Source of the DNA: Rhizobium sp. BK376
GTDB taxonomy: Bacteria > Pseudomonadota > Alphaproteobacteria > Rhizobiales > Rhizobiaceae
Direction: 5' to 3'
NCBI RefSeq assembly: GCF_004341625.1
Contig: NZ_SLZG01000002.1
Span: forward strand, 558,001 to 622,000
DNA length: 64,000 nt
Shown: piece after piece, positions 1 to 8,673 of the stretch
Position numbering within the stretch: the first letter of the stretch is position 1
Layout: each line of letters opens with the position of its first letter
Made by a program: the position numbers and the translations under genes
Notes under the pieces: generated by a model
What the model was told of the DNA's origin: nothing
The model's database searches: none
The model's input: only the letters and a program-made list of their open reading frames with translations

Positions 1-1
1 A

Positions 2-706
2 GGGTACCAGGAGCGTTCCTCGGGCGCGATCCGCCTCGCGAGCCGGGAGACACAGGCAAAGATCCTCGTGACGCTCGATAATGCGGATGTGACGACGCCT
101 GATGGAACACTGCTTTTCAGGACGGGCAAGCAATGGATTCGGCAGGGCGACCGCGTCGTGCTGCTCGGGCAGAACGGAGCGGGCAAGTCGCGGATGGTGG
201 AGATGATCCGCAGGGCGATCGAAGGGCAAGGGTCAGGGCCGGAAGGGATCAAGGCGACGCCGTCGCTTGTGCTCGGCTACAGCGATCAGGCCCTGGCAGG
301 GCTGGGCGATGGCGATACGCCGCTTGGCGTCGTCACGCGGCTCTTCGAGCTTGGCGAGCCGCGGGCGCGCAGCCTTCTGGCCGGTGCGGGCATTGATGTC
401 GAGATGCAGGGCCGGGCAGTCGGTCGCCTTTCCGGTGGCCAGAAATCCAGGCTTGCGATGCTGGTGCTGAGGCTTCGCAACCCGAATTTCTACCTGCTCG
501 ACGAGCCGACCAATCACCTCGATATCGAGGGGCAGGAGGCGCTGGAAAGCGAGCTGATGGCGCAGGAGGCCAGTTGCCTGCTGGTTTCGCACGACAGAAG
601 CTTCGTTCGCGCCGTCGGCAACCGCTTCTGGCGGATCGAGCGAAAGCGGCTCGTCGAGGTCGATGATCCTGAGGATTTCTTCGCCGCGGCAAGGCAAGAG
701 GCCTGA
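2..706 (+). CDS. ABC-F family ATPase, C-terminal part (5' end outside window)
   Basis: The reading frame is open from the left edge, so this is the end of a longer gene; the first internal GTG (68) is probably not the start. One complete ATPase domain is visible: Walker A GQNGAGKS, signature LSGGQKSRLAM and Walker B YLLDEPTNHLD, followed by the switch His in LLVSHDR. The DEPTNHLD form and the lack of any membrane segment are typical of ABC-F proteins, which act on the ribosome or in resistance rather than in transport. Those proteins have two ATPase domains and this would be the second one. The specific subfamily (Uup, EttA or other) cannot be told from the fragment. Confidence 0.85.
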   Translation, partial: GYQERSSGAIRLASRETQAKILVTLDNADVTTPDGTLLFRTGKQWIRQGDRVVLLGQNGAGKSRMVEMIRRAIEGQGSGPEGIKATPSLVLGYSDQALAGLGDGDTPLGVVTRLFELGEPRARSLLAGAGIDVEMQGRAVGRLSGGQKSRLAMLVLRLRNPNFYLLDEPTNHLDIEGQEALESELMAQEASCLLVSHDRSFVRAVGNRFWRIERKRLVEVDDPEDFFAAARQEA

Positions 707-763
707 GTTTTCAGGGGTTTCGGGCAGCTTGCTGCTGGCCGAAACTTTCCTCGGAATTGCCGC

Positions 764-793
764 TTGCGCATCGGCGCGTCTCACGCTAACAAT
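764..793 (+). promoter_or_regulatory. Predicted trpL promoter (leaderless start)
   Basis: A -35-like TTGCGC (764-769) and a -10-like AACAAT (788-793) are separated by 18 bp. The -10 box ends 7 nt before the trpL ATG at 801, so transcription is predicted to begin at the A of the ATG. In Sinorhizobium meliloti the trpE(G) transcript is known to start at the leader-peptide AUG, which supports this reading. The boxes match the consensus only moderately. Confidence 0.5.
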
Positions 794-800
794 TTGGCCC

Positions 801-845
801 ATGAACACGTCCTTGAACATTGCATCGTGGTGGTGGGCTCGCTGA
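801..845 (+). CDS. trpL: Trp leader peptide, 14 aa
   Basis: The reading frame MNTSLNIASWWWAR followed by TGA carries three consecutive TGG codons, the hallmark of a tryptophan attenuator peptide. Length (14 residues) and the WWWAR ending match the S. meliloti peTrpL peptide as I recall it. No ribosome-binding site precedes it, consistent with translation from a leaderless RNA. Stalling at the Trp codons when Trp-tRNA is scarce would free the antiterminator and let trpE(G) be transcribed. In S. meliloti the released leader RNA and the peptide also act in trans; whether that holds here is inference. Confidence 0.9.
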   Translation: MNTSLNIASWWWAR

Positions 846-917
846 GGCGGCCTCGACCAATCGTGTCCAAAGACGACGACGAGTGAGCCGCCCGAAACTT
901 CGAGGCGGCTTTTTTGT
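846..917 (+). terminator. trp attenuator: antiterminator segment and intrinsic terminator
   Basis: The terminator stem is AGCCGCC (886-892) pairing with GGCGGCT (904-910), followed by a T-rich run (911-920). An alternative partner for GCCGCC (887-892) is GGCGGC at 846-851, directly after the trpL stop codon. The two pairings are mutually exclusive, which is the standard attenuator logic. When terminated here, the RNA would be a small RNA of about 115 nt, equivalent to rnTrpL of S. meliloti. Confidence 0.85.
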
Positions 918-963
918 TTTAAACCGCCTGTCGCCTGGGCCCCGAGGAATGGAGTGAGGAAGA

Positions 964-3153
964 ATGGTTACGATCCTGCGGGATGATGGTGCGGAGATTT
1001 ACGAAACCAAGGGTGGCATATCCGTCACCCGGCAGCGCAGGGCCATTCCCTATGCTGACGCCGTTTCGTCCTATATCGACAAGCTCGACGAGCGCCGCGG
1101 CGCTGTCTTCTCGTCGAATTACGAATATCCGGGCCGCTATACCCGCTGGGACACTGCTATCGTCGATCCGCCGCTCGGCATTTCCTGCAATGGCCGCAAT
1201 GTCTGGATCGAAGCCTATAACGAACGCGGCGAAGTGCTGCTCGGCTTTATCACGGAGCGGCTGAAGACCGTCTCCGAGCTGGAACTCGGCATCCTGACCG
1301 CTCGCCGACTGGACCTGACGGTCAAGCTGCCGGATCGCGTCTTCACTGAGGAAGAGCGCTCGAAGATGCCGACCGTCTTCACCGTTCTTCGCGCTGTCAC
1401 CGATCTCTTCTATTCGCAGGCTGATGCCGCCATCGGGCTCTATGGTGCCTTCGGCTACGATCTCGCCTTCCAGTTCGACGCGATCAACCTGAAGCTGGAG
1501 CGGCCCTCCGACCAGCGCGACATGGTGCTCTACCTGCCGGACGAGATCCTGGTCGTCGACAACTATTCGGCCAAGGCCTGGATCGACCGCTACGATTTCG
1601 AGAAGGGTGGAATCTCGACCGAGGGCAAGGCCGGCGATATCGCGCCGGAGCCCTTCGTGCGCACCGACGCGATTCCACCGAAAAGCGATCACAAGCCCGG
1701 CGAATATGCGCGGTTGGTCACCAAGGCCAAGGAGAGCTTCCGCAAGGGCGATCTCTTTGAAGTCGTGCCCGGCCAGAAGTTCATGGAGCGTTGCGAGAGC
1801 AAGCCGTCCGATATTTCCAAGCGGCTGAAGGCGATCAATCCGTCGCCCTATTCCTTCTTCATCAATCTCGGAAACCAGGAATATCTCGTCGGCGCCTCGC
1901 CTGAGATGTTCGTGCGCGTCTCCGGCCGCCGCATCGAGACCTGCCCGATATCGGGCACGATCAAGCGCGGCGAAGACCCGATCGCCGACTCGGAACAGAT
2001 CCTGAAGCTCCTGAATTCCAAGAAGGACGAGTCAGAACTGACCATGTGCTCCGACGTCGACCGCAACGACAAGAGCCGCGTCTGCGAGCCGGGCTCCGTC
2101 AAGGTCATCGGTCGCCGCCAGATCGAGATGTATTCGCGCCTCATCCACACCGTCGATCACATCGAAGGACGGCTCCGCGACGACATGGACGCCTTCGACG
2201 GTTTCCTTTCGCATGCATGGGCTGTGACTGTTACAGGCGCGCCAAAACTCTGGGCGATGCGCTTCATCGAGGCGCATGAAAAGAGCCCGCGCGCATGGTA
2301 TGGTGGCGCGATCGGCATGGTCGGCTTCAATGGTGACATGAACACCGGGCTTACGCTGCGCACCGTGCGCATCAAGGATGGTATTGCCGAAGTGCGGGCA
2401 GGAGCGACGCTGTTGAACGATTCCATTCCCGAGGAAGAAGAAGCCGAAACCGAACTGAAGGCCTCCGCCATGCTTTCCGCCATCCGTGATGCCAAGGCCG
2501 GCAATTCGAGCAAGGCGAGCCGCGACGTCGCCGCCGTCGGCAAGGGCGTCAATATCCTGCTGATCGACCACGAGGATAGCTTCGTGCATACGCTGGCGAA
2601 CTATTTCCGCCAGACGGGCGCGACCGTCTCGACAGTGCGCACGCCCGTTCCCGAGGAAGTGTTCGACCGGCTTAACCCGGATCTCGTCGTTCTGTCGCCT
2701 GGCCCTGGCAATCCCAAGGATTTCGACTGCAAGGCGACGATCAAGAAGGCGCGGGCGCGCAACCTGCCGATCTTCGGCGTCTGCCTCGGTCTGCAGGCGC
2801 TGGCGGAAGCCTATGGCGGCGAGCTACGCCATCTGGCGCTGCCGATGCACGGCAAGCCGTCGCGCATCCGCGTGCTGGAACCCGGCCTTGTCTTCTCCGG
2901 CCTTGGCAAGGAAGTGACCGTCGGCCGCTACCATTCCATCTTCGCCGATCCCTCGACCCTGCCGCGTGATTTCATCATCACCGCGGAAAGCGAGGACGGC
3001 ACGATCATGGGTATAGAGCACGCCAAGGAGCCGATCGCTGCGGTCCAGTTCCACCCGGAATCGATCATGACGCTCGGCGGCGATGCCGGCATGCGGATGA
3101 TCGAGAATGTGGTGGCACATCTGGCAAGAAGGGCGAAGACCAAGGCAGCATGA
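964..3153 (+). CDS. trpE(G): Anthranilate synthase, fused TrpE-TrpG
   Basis: A 729-residue fusion that makes anthranilate from chorismate and glutamine, the first committed step of tryptophan synthesis. The N-terminal ~500 residues are the chorismate-binding component, with the conserved stretches [10 protein letters not shown] and [10 protein letters not shown]. The C-terminal ~200 residues are a class I glutamine amidotransferase with nucleophile Cys607 in GVCLGLQ and His697 in FHPES. The fused form is usual in rhizobia and matches the length of the S. meliloti protein. A good ribosome-binding site (GAGGAAG) supports the ATG at 964. Expression should be set by the trpL attenuator just upstream and by tryptophan feedback, as known for this family. 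Confidence 0.97.
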   Translation: MVTILRDDGAEIYETKGGISVTRQRRAIPYADAVSSYIDKLDERRGAVFSSNYEYPGRYTRWDTAIVDPPLGISCNGRNVWIEAYNERGEVLLGFITERLKTVSELELGILTARRLDLTVKLPDRVFTEEERSKMPTVFTVLRAVTDLFYSQADAAIGLYGAFGYDLAFQFDAINLKLERPSDQRDMVLYLPDEILVVDNYSAKAWIDRYDFEKGGISTEGKAGDIAPEPFVRTDAIPPKSDHKPGEYARLVTKAKESFRKGDLFEVVPGQKFMERCESKPSDISKRLKAINPSPYSFFINLGNQEYLVGASPEMFVRVSGRRIETCPISGTIKRGEDPIADSEQILKLLNSKKDESELTMCSDVDRNDKSRVCEPGSVKVIGRRQIEMYSRLIHTVDHIEGRLRDDMDAFDGFLSHAWAVTVTGAPKLWAMRFIEAHEKSPRAWYGGAIGMVGFNGDMNTGLTLRTVRIKDGIAEVRAGATLLNDSIPEEEEAETELKASAMLSAIRDAKAGNSSKASRDVAAVGKGVNILLIDHEDSFVHTLANYFRQTGATVSTVRTPVPEEVFDRLNPDLVVLSPGPGNPKDFDCKATIKKARARNLPIFGVCLGLQALAEAYGGELRHLALPMHGKPSRIRVLEPGLVFSGLGKEVTVGRYHSIFADPSTLPRDFIITAESEDGTIMGIEHAKEPIAAVQFHPESIMTLGGDAGMRMIENVVAHLARRAKTKAA

Positions 3154-3201
3154 GCGGGTGTAGATGGTCAGATGACTGTTAAAGACGGGGTATCACAGTA
3201 A

Positions 3202-3759
3202 ATGGAAGTGGGAACTCTGTCTTACCGCTGCGCGTGTTGCGGCAAGGAATATTCCGGTGCGCCTTCCTTCGGCTATGAGACGCCGCCCTTTATCCGCGAG
3301 GTGCCGGAGGAGGAGCGCCAGTCTCGCATCGTGTTCGACAGTGATCTTTGTCACGTGCGGCTTCGGCCGAACGAAAATTCTCCCGATGATATCTTCTCCA
3401 TCCGCGTCAACCTGGAGATACCGATTTGGGACTCACCCGAGACCTTCCTCTGGGGTGTCTGGGTGACTCAATCGGAGGAGAGCTTCTTGCGATATATCGA
3501 GACCTATAAGGAGGATCAGTCCAGCGAAGGTTCGTTCGGCTGGCTTCCGGTCGTTATGTCCCCCTATCGTGACCACGCAACGGAACAGAACAGTGGATAC
3601 CTCGCCTGCGATGTTTATTGGGGCAAAAGCGGTCAAAGGCCGACGATCACGCTGCATGAGTGTGACCACCCTTTGTATCTTGACCAGCGAGACGGCATAA
3701 GTTGGCAAAGAGCAGTCGAGATCGCCCAGTTGCAGTGGCAAGGGCTTCACGGCAAGTAA
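3202..3759 (+). CDS. DUF2199 family protein
   Basis: A 185-residue soluble protein that starts with a CxxC pair in YRCACCGKEY, suggesting an N-terminal metal-binding knuckle. The layout (short Cys motif, then a conserved acidic/aromatic region with WDSPETFLWGVWV) fits the DUF2199 family as I know it, whose function is unknown. It lies 48 nt after trpE(G) on the same strand with no clear terminator between them, so some read-through is possible. No signal peptide or membrane segment is seen. Confidence 0.7.
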   Translation: MEVGTLSYRCACCGKEYSGAPSFGYETPPFIREVPEEERQSRIVFDSDLCHVRLRPNENSPDDIFSIRVNLEIPIWDSPETFLWGVWVTQSEESFLRYIETYKEDQSSEGSFGWLPVVMSPYRDHATEQNSGYLACDVYWGKSGQRPTITLHECDHPLYLDQRDGISWQRAVEIAQLQWQGLHGK

Positions 3760-3810
3760 TTGAGGTGGCTCGTTCGCGAGCCGCTCCCCCACTTCGAAAG
3801 TCATGAGGCC

Positions 3811-4317
3811 ATGACATCAGATGACGAAGTAAAGCTGGTTCCCATCGACGCCAGCCATGTCGACAGCTTTCACCGGGCGCTCGATATGGTCGCGCGGGAA
3901 AAGAAATATCTGACGCTTCTGGAAGCGCCACCGCTGGAAGAGACGCGCGGTTTCGTGCTCGGCATGATCGAGAAGAAAAATCCCCAGATTGTAGCGCTGG
4001 TGGGAGACGAGGTGGTCGGCTGGTGCGATATCAGCCGGCACTTTTTCCCTTCGCATGCGCATCGGGGAGGCCTCGGGATGGGGGTCATCCCTGCCTACCG
4101 TGGGCGTGGTCTCGGTTCCCGCCTGCTGGAAAGGACGCTTGCGGAAGCGCGCAAGGCGGGCTTCGTGCGCGTCGAGCTTGATGTCCATGCCGATAATGCG
4201 CGTGCCATCGCGCTTTACGAGCGCTTCGGCTTTGCCAGAGAGGGCGTTGCCAAGTACGCAGCCTGCATTGACGGGAACTACATCGACACGATCGGCATGG
4301 CGATCATCTATCGCTGA
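3811..4317 (+). CDS. GNAT family N-acetyltransferase
   Basis: A GCN5-related acetyltransferase of about 168 residues. The acetyl-CoA-binding signature is present as VIPAYRGRGLGSRLL, and the C-terminal NARAIALYERFGF motif is typical of amino-acid or amine acetylating members. The frame is open back to a TTG at 3760 directly behind the previous stop codon, but the ATG at 3811 fits the family length better. The substrate cannot be predicted. Confidence 0.8.
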   Translation: MTSDDEVKLVPIDASHVDSFHRALDMVAREKKYLTLLEAPPLEETRGFVLGMIEKKNPQIVALVGDEVVGWCDISRHFFPSHAHRGGLGMGVIPAYRGRGLGSRLLERTLAEARKAGFVRVELDVHADNARAIALYERFGFAREGVAKYAACIDGNYIDTIGMAIIYR

Positions 4318-4371
4318 GACTAGCGTCCTTCGATGCCTGGGCTGGCCGGAAACGCCCGGTCCAACTTGCAG

Positions 4372-5277
4372 CTAAGCTCCCCACAGCGAAGCTATACTAT
4401 CCCTGAACCAGCGTTGGGCCGGATGGGTATCGTTGCGCCGATGCCATGAGATCACGAAGGTTATGGGGTCGAGATCGAGCGGCGGATCATGACGGACGAG
4501 ATCTTCGCCATGGCCGGACGCCTCCACCACACCTGACATCAGCGTCGCTATCATGTCCGATCGCGCGACAAGGAGCGGTGCGGCGTACATATTCGGCAAT
4601 GTGAGAGCGAGCCTTCGCTTCAGTCCTTGTCGCGCGAGAGCTACATCGACATGGCCGAAGCGTTCGTTTTCCGGCGAGACCAGCAGATGATCCAGTGCCA
4701 GGAACCGCTCGATCGTCAGCGGGGTCAGCGCCGCCGGATGATTCTTGCGCATGACGCAGACGAAGCGCTCCTCGAACAGCGGTCTCGTCAGGATGCGGCC
4801 GGTCGGCGATGGCGGGACGCCGATCGCGACATCCACTTCGCCGGCGTCGAGCAGGGTGGTCGCATCGTCTCGGGCATTGAAATGCTTGACCCGCAGGCTG
4901 ACGCCGAGCGCACTGTCCCGCAGAAATTCCAAGAGGCGCGGCAGAACGACGAAGGTCGGGTGATCGGAGAGGCCGAGTGTGAAACTCGCTTGCGATGTCA
5001 TGGGATCGAAGCCCTGCGTGAACTCGAGCGTGCGCTGGATCTCGGCGAGCGCCCGGCCAAGCGGTTCCGCCAGATCGAGGGCGCGAGCGGTCGGCTGCAG
5101 TCCGGCGGGGCCGCGAATGAAGAGCTCGTCTTTCAGAAGCGTTCTCAGCCTCGTCAGCGCCGCACTCATCGCCGGCTGCGTGCGGCCGATGCGGATGCCT
5201 GCCTTGGTGACGCTTCGCTCCGCCATCAGGGCGTCGAAGGCGACGAGGAGGTTGAGATCGATGCCATGCAAATCCAT
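4372..5277 (-). CDS. LysR family transcriptional regulator
   Basis: The N-terminal winged helix (DLNLLVAFDALMAERSVTKA, then RIGRTQPAMSAALTRLR) is followed by a substrate-binding domain of LysR type, for about 301 residues. An in-frame ATG lies 8 codons upstream (5301), but MDLHGIDLNLLVAF is the usual family start. It is divergent from the small tautomerase gene at 5369, with a 91-bp shared control region, the classical arrangement for a LysR regulator and its target. The effector is unknown. Confidence 0.88.
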   Translation of the reverse strand: MDLHGIDLNLLVAFDALMAERSVTKAGIRIGRTQPAMSAALTRLRTLLKDELFIRGPAGLQPTARALDLAEPLGRALAEIQRTLEFTQGFDPMTSQASFTLGLSDHPTFVVLPRLLEFLRDSALGVSLRVKHFNARDDATTLLDAGEVDVAIGVPPSPTGRILTRPLFEERFVCVMRKNHPAALTPLTIERFLALDHLLVSPENERFGHVDVALARQGLKRRLALTLPNMYAAPLLVARSDMIATLMSGVVEASGHGEDLVRHDPPLDLDPITFVISWHRRNDTHPAQRWFRDSIASLWGA

Positions 5278-5368
5278 GGCATGGATGAATGCATATATCA
5301 TCTATCGATTTCAAGCATGTTCATCGAAGCGCTAAGTTTGCCCCCGTTGCTCGAACAAGGAGGCAATC

Positions 5369-5590
5369 ATGCCATTTGCAAACTACAAATTCCCGCAGGG
5401 AACGCTGACAGCGGAACAGAAGGAAGAGATCATCCACAAGACCACGGATATGTTCGTGGGCTATTTCGGCGAGGGTGTCAGGCCCTATACCATGGTGTTG
5501 GTCGATGAGGTCGTCGATGGCGGCTGGGGGCGAGCCGACGAGGTGCTCACCATTGCGAGAATGAGGGAGCGGTCACAGCCGAAAGGATAA
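5369..5590 (+). CDS. 4-oxalocrotonate tautomerase-like protein
   Basis: A 73-residue protein with Pro directly after the initiator Met (MPFANYKFPQG), which would be the catalytic N-terminal proline of this superfamily. The strong Shine-Dalgarno AAGGAGG sits 5 nt before the ATG and fixes the start. It is divergently paired with a LysR regulator. Family members isomerise small unsaturated keto acids; the substrate here is unknown. The rest of the sequence is consistent with a single beta-alpha-beta unit that works as a multimer. Confidence 0.8.
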   Translation: MPFANYKFPQGTLTAEQKEEIIHKTTDMFVGYFGEGVRPYTMVLVDEVVDGGWGRADEVLTIARMRERSQPKG

Positions 5591-5644
5591 TTCTACCGGC
5601 CGTGCAGATGCCTTGAGGGCACTGCACGCCGCTCCCGTTGACGG

Positions 5645-6328
5645 TCAAGCGGCCCGTCGCTTCACCGCACGAAGATTGAATGTCGCGCGCAGCTTGAAAC
5701 CCAAGGCCTCGTAGAGCGAGATTGCCGTCGTGTTGCCGGAGAAGGCGTGCAGGTAGACGGTATCGCCGCGCGCCGAAATCTCGCCGGCGACGAAACGGAA
5801 GAGCAGCTTGCCGAAGCCGCGGCCCTGGGAATCGGGATGGGTGCAGAGGCCGCTGAGTTCGGCAAAGCCCGGCTGGCGCAGGCGCTGGCCGCCCATCGCC
5901 ACCAGCTTGCCGTCGACCTTGATGCCCCAGAAAGTACCGAGCTTCTGCGCGCCGAGCGTGAAGGGGCCGGGCTTGGTGAGGTTTGCGAGGTCCAGCATTT
6001 CCTCGGCGTCGGCAGGCGTCAGCGTCTCGATGCGCGGATCGGAGATGCGCTCGTAGGGCCCTTGCGCGATCATCTGGACAAGCTCCATTTCTCGAACGAC
6101 TTCCAGCGCCGGCGGAATTTCCAACGGGCCAAGCTCGACGATTGCCGCGACCTCTTCGCCGGAAAGCAGGTTTGCCAGCGCATCCCAGCTCTCGGGCGAC
6201 TGGTCGCGCATGGCGGCGAAAGGCACGATGGACGGCGGATAGCGCCGGGCGAGATCGCCGCCTTCGGCGATATCCGCATGGGAGGTTTGAAGCGCGTTCC
6301 AGGCGGCGCGATCGAGTATGTGATTCAC
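5645..6328 (-). CDS. GNAT family N-acetyltransferase, FR47-like
   Basis: A 227-residue protein. The C-terminal half has the acetyl-CoA site (LCTHPDSQGRGFGKLL) and the family ending NTTAISLYEALGFKLR; the N-terminal half is a divergent GNAT-like region. The start is a GTG at 6328 that overlaps the stop of the upstream MarR gene by one base, with AGGAGAAA as ribosome-binding site. Regulator and enzyme are therefore translationally coupled, suggesting that the MarR protein controls this acetyltransferase. Confidence 0.8.
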   Translation of the reverse strand: MNHILDRAAWNALQTSHADIAEGGDLARRYPPSIVPFAAMRDQSPESWDALANLLSGEEVAAIVELGPLEIPPALEVVREMELVQMIAQGPYERISDPRIETLTPADAEEMLDLANLTKPGPFTLGAQKLGTFWGIKVDGKLVAMGGQRLRQPGFAELSGLCTHPDSQGRGFGKLLFRFVAGEISARGDTVYLHAFSGNTTAISLYEALGFKLRATFNLRAVKRRAA

Positions 6329-6816
6329 TATATTTTCTCCTGATGCTTTATCCGGCGGGCGAGGGGGGATTCTGCGAGCCCGTCCTCGATCGTCGCCAAT
6401 TGTTCGAGAAGGGGACCGGAAAGCTCCCCGCAGAGGTCGCGCACGGCGGCTTCGATCACCGGCCAGATCTCACGCCGCGAGCGCTCCACCAGCGCGCGGC
6501 CTTTGTCGGTCAGCGAAACCAGCTTGCGTCGCTGGTCTTCCTCGGAGGCGCGGACTTCGACGAGACCGGCATCCGTGAGTTGGCCGAGGGTGCGCGTCGC
6601 CCCCGGCTGCGTGATGCCGACGGATTCCGCCAGCTCGCCGATGGTCAGAGGCCCGGCGCGATCGATTGCCCCCAGAAAGGGATACTGGCCCGCCTGGATG
6701 GTGACGCCGAATTCCTCGATGATCGCTTGCGTATCCGCCTGCAGCCGCTCGCCGATGCGGCGAAAACGGCTGCCGAGGCATAGGAAACCGAAATTACGGA
6801 CGACATCTTCAGCCAC
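6328..6816 (-). CDS. MarR family transcriptional regulator
   Basis: A winged-helix protein of about 162 residues with the MarR core: LTIGELAESVGITQPGATRT (recognition helix region) followed by the wing RASEEDQRRKLVSLTDKGR. The frame extends to a GTG at 6840, but GTG 6816 has a GGAG ribosome-binding site 7 nt upstream and is preferred. It forms an operon with the acetyltransferase behind it. A palindrome at 6843-6852 is a candidate operator for autoregulation. Confidence 0.85.
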   Translation of the reverse strand: MAEDVVRNFGFLCLGSRFRRIGERLQADTQAIIEEFGVTIQAGQYPFLGAIDRAGPLTIGELAESVGITQPGATRTLGQLTDAGLVEVRASEEDQRRKLVSLTDKGRALVERSRREIWPVIEAAVRDLCGELSGPLLEQLATIEDGLAESPLARRIKHQEKI

Positions 6817-6842
6817 AGCTTTCTCCCGTGTAAATATCACGG

Positions 6843-6852
6843 GTTATATAAC
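6843..6852. promoter_or_regulatory. Candidate MarR operator palindrome
   Basis: GTTATATAAC is a perfect 10-bp palindrome lying 27 nt upstream of the preferred MarR start. MarR proteins usually bind short AT-rich palindromes over their own promoter, so this is the best local candidate. The assignment is inference. Confidence 0.35.
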
Positions 6853-6944
6853 GTGTAATGTAATTTACGGCAAGTATGCCCCGCTCTGTCTATCAAATTG
6901 TCCAGAATGACAGATAGCCTTTGTGAGCGGCGCTATTTCGAGGT

Positions 6945-6973
6945 TTGACAAAGCTTCGCCAATCGACCATATC
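6945..6973 (+). promoter_or_regulatory. Sigma70-type promoter before the CDF-queF genes
   Basis: TTGACA (6945-6950) is a perfect -35 box and CATATC (6968-6973) a fair -10 box, with the ideal 17-bp spacer. Transcription would start near 6980 and run into the hairpin at 6986-7016 before reaching the efflux gene. Confidence 0.6.
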
Positions 6974-6985
6974 ACGCGCAACAAG

Positions 6986-7016
6986 CCGCCTGCGCGAATC
7001 CCGCGCGGGCGGTTTT
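6986..7016 (+). terminator. Terminator-like hairpin in the leader of the CDF-queF operon
   Basis: CCGCCTGCGCG (6986-6996) pairs with CGCGCGGGCGG (7002-7012) over 11 bp with one G-T wobble, a 5-nt loop, and a TTTT run. It sits on the plus strand between a strong promoter and the efflux gene, and no plus-strand gene upstream needs a terminator. It may be an attenuator or end a very short RNA. Confidence 0.6.
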
Positions 7017-7057
7017 GCGTTCTAGGGCGCAAATTCTGCAATTCATTCGCATCTGCA

Positions 7058-7984
7058 ATGGAGACGGTCGTGAGCGGACAGGGCAACAAGACGATACGAA
7101 AACTCGCCTTCTGGGGCATGCCGATCTCGCTCGTCGTATTGGCGTTGAAGCTGGCCGCATGGCGGGTGACCGGCTCGGTGGCGCTTTTGTCGGATGGGCT
7201 GGAATCACTGGTCAATGTGGTCGCCGCCTTCATCGCCTTCTTCGTCATCCGTTATGCGCAGAAACCGGCCGATCACGACCATCCCTTTGGACATCACAAG
7301 GCGGAATATCTTTCCGCCGTTACCGAGGGTGTGCTCATCGTGGTTGCGGCTCTGATGATCGTGCAGGAGGCGGTGGGGCACCTGGCGCATCCCTTGCCAA
7401 TGGACGCGCCTGCACTCGGCCTTGCGATCAACTTCGTCGCCGGTATCATCAACGCCGTCTGGGGCTATACCCTCGTCAGGGAAGGGCGCGTGCACCGTTC
7501 CCCGGCGCTGACTGCCGACGGGCAGCATATTCTCTCCGATGTCTACACCTCGGCGGGCGTGCTCGTCGGTCTTGTGCTGGCGGTCGTGACCGGCTATCCG
7601 ATCTTCGACCCTGTGCTTGCCATCCTCGTCGCGATCAACATCCTTTATCAGGGCTATACGGTCATTTCGGCCTCGATCGACGGCTTGATGGACAAGGCCG
7701 TGCTGCCGGAAGAAGAGGCTGCCCTTAAGGAGGTCATCGGGACGCATGCTGCCGGCTCGCTCGGTGTGCATGACCTGAAGACCCGCAGGGCCGGAGCGGT
7801 AACCTTCGTCGACTTCCACCTCGTCGTGCCGGCAAGCATGGCGGTCGGCGAGGCTCACAATATCTGCGACCGCCTTGAAGATGCCATACGCGCCATACAT
7901 GCGGGCGCCGAAATAACCATTCACGTGGAGCCCGAGGGCGAAAAGGCCCATGGCATCCGCGTCAAAGTGATCAAGGAGGCTTGA
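7058..7984 (+). CDS. Cation diffusion facilitator family transporter
   Basis: An inner-membrane metal/proton antiporter of about 308 residues with around six transmembrane segments and a cytoplasmic C-terminal domain. The first metal site is recognisable as LLSDGLESLVNVV and the second as HILSDVYTSAGVLVG; the His-rich DHDHPFGHHKAEY loop follows TM2. Such proteins export Zn, Fe, Mn, Co or Cd; the metal cannot be read from sequence. The start is either ATG 7058 or GTG 7070, the latter with a GGAG site 6 nt before it. The stop codon is directly followed by the ATG of queF, so the two form an operon. Confidence 0.88.
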   Translation: METVVSGQGNKTIRKLAFWGMPISLVVLALKLAAWRVTGSVALLSDGLESLVNVVAAFIAFFVIRYAQKPADHDHPFGHHKAEYLSAVTEGVLIVVAALMIVQEAVGHLAHPLPMDAPALGLAINFVAGIINAVWGYTLVREGRVHRSPALTADGQHILSDVYTSAGVLVGLVLAVVTGYPIFDPVLAILVAINILYQGYTVISASIDGLMDKAVLPEEEAALKEVIGTHAAGSLGVHDLKTRRAGAVTFVDFHLVVPASMAVGEAHNICDRLEDAIRAIHAGAEITIHVEPEGEKAHGIRVKVIKEA

Positions 7985-8449
7985 ATGCCCAAGACAGATG
8001 TCTCCGGCCTGTCGATGCTCGGCAGCCATACCGAAACCGCTTCCAACCCGGAGGACGCCGTCCTCGAAAAGGTGCCTGCCGGGCATCAGGGGACGGATTA
8101 TGTCGTGCGTTTCACCGCGCCTGAATTCACCTCGCTTTGCCCCATGACCGGGCAGCCGGATTTCGCGCATATCGTCATCGACTATATTCCGAACGAATGG
8201 CTGGTGGAATCGAAGTCGTTGAAGCTCTTCCTGCATTCCTTCCGCAACCATGGCGCCTTCCACGAGGATTGCTCGATCTATATCGCCAAGCGCATCGTCG
8301 ATCTCCTCGATCCGAAGTGGCTGCGCATCGGCGCCTACTGGTATCCGCGCGGCGGCATCCCGATCGACGTGTTCTGGCAGACCGGCAAGGCGCCGGAAGG
8401 TGTCTGGCTGCCGGACCAGGGTGTTGCGACCTATCGCGGGCGTGGGTGA
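7985..8449 (+). CDS. queF: NADPH-dependent 7-cyano-7-deazaguanine reductase
   Basis: Reduces preQ0 to preQ1 in queuosine biosynthesis, needed for tRNA wobble modification. The 154-residue length is that of the short (YkvM-type) QueF. The catalytic Cys52 and Asp59 lie in [13 protein letters not shown], and the QueF signature [13 protein letters not shown] follows. The ATG abuts the stop of the metal-transporter gene, so it is expressed from the same transcript. No other queuosine gene is in the window. Confidence 0.93.
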   Translation: MPKTDVSGLSMLGSHTETASNPEDAVLEKVPAGHQGTDYVVRFTAPEFTSLCPMTGQPDFAHIVIDYIPNEWLVESKSLKLFLHSFRNHGAFHEDCSIYIAKRIVDLLDPKWLRIGAYWYPRGGIPIDVFWQTGKAPEGVWLPDQGVATYRGRG

Positions 8450-8493
8450 ATCTTATAACGTCGGGTGAGTGAAGGCCGGTTGCCTTTGTGGTT

Positions 8494-8566
8494 GCGGCCC
8501 CCTCATCCCCTGCCGGGATCTTCTCCCCAGCGGGGAGAGGGTGGCGGCAGCCGGATGGGGGGCCGC
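8494..8566. repeat. RIME-like intergenic palindromic repeat
   Basis: A 73-bp imperfect palindrome: the outer arms GCGGCCCCC(T)CATCC and GGATGGGGGGCCGC match, with an inner hairpin around CTCCCCAGCGGGGAG. This sequence style (CCCCTCATCC ... CTTCTCCCC) is that of the repeated intergenic mosaic elements of rhizobia, as I recall them. Only one copy is seen in the window. Confidence 0.65.
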
Positions 8567-8620
8567 ACGACAAGACGCGAACGGGATTATGCCCCCGTAA
8601 GCCCACAACATCTGACGGCC

Positions 8621-8651
8621 GGAAACAAAAAGGCCGGCGCAGCGCCGGCCT
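8621..8651 (-). terminator. Intrinsic terminator of the DUF2076 gene
   Basis: AGGCCGGCGC-A-GCGCCGGCCT (8631-8651) is a perfect palindrome. Read on the minus strand it is followed by TTTTTGTTTCC, the right side for the gene that ends at 8674. Confidence 0.85.
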
Positions 8652-8673
8652 CCGTCATTCCCAAGAAGCAATC

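Noticed and set aside
5602..5627. Hairpin GTGCAG...CTGCAC as a terminator
   Set aside because: It lies between convergent genes and pairs well, but neither side has a T-run.
7017..7984. preQ1 riboswitch for queF
   Set aside because: queF is directly fused in operon behind the efflux gene and the leader lacks the preQ1 aptamer features known to me; only a simple terminator-like hairpin is visible.
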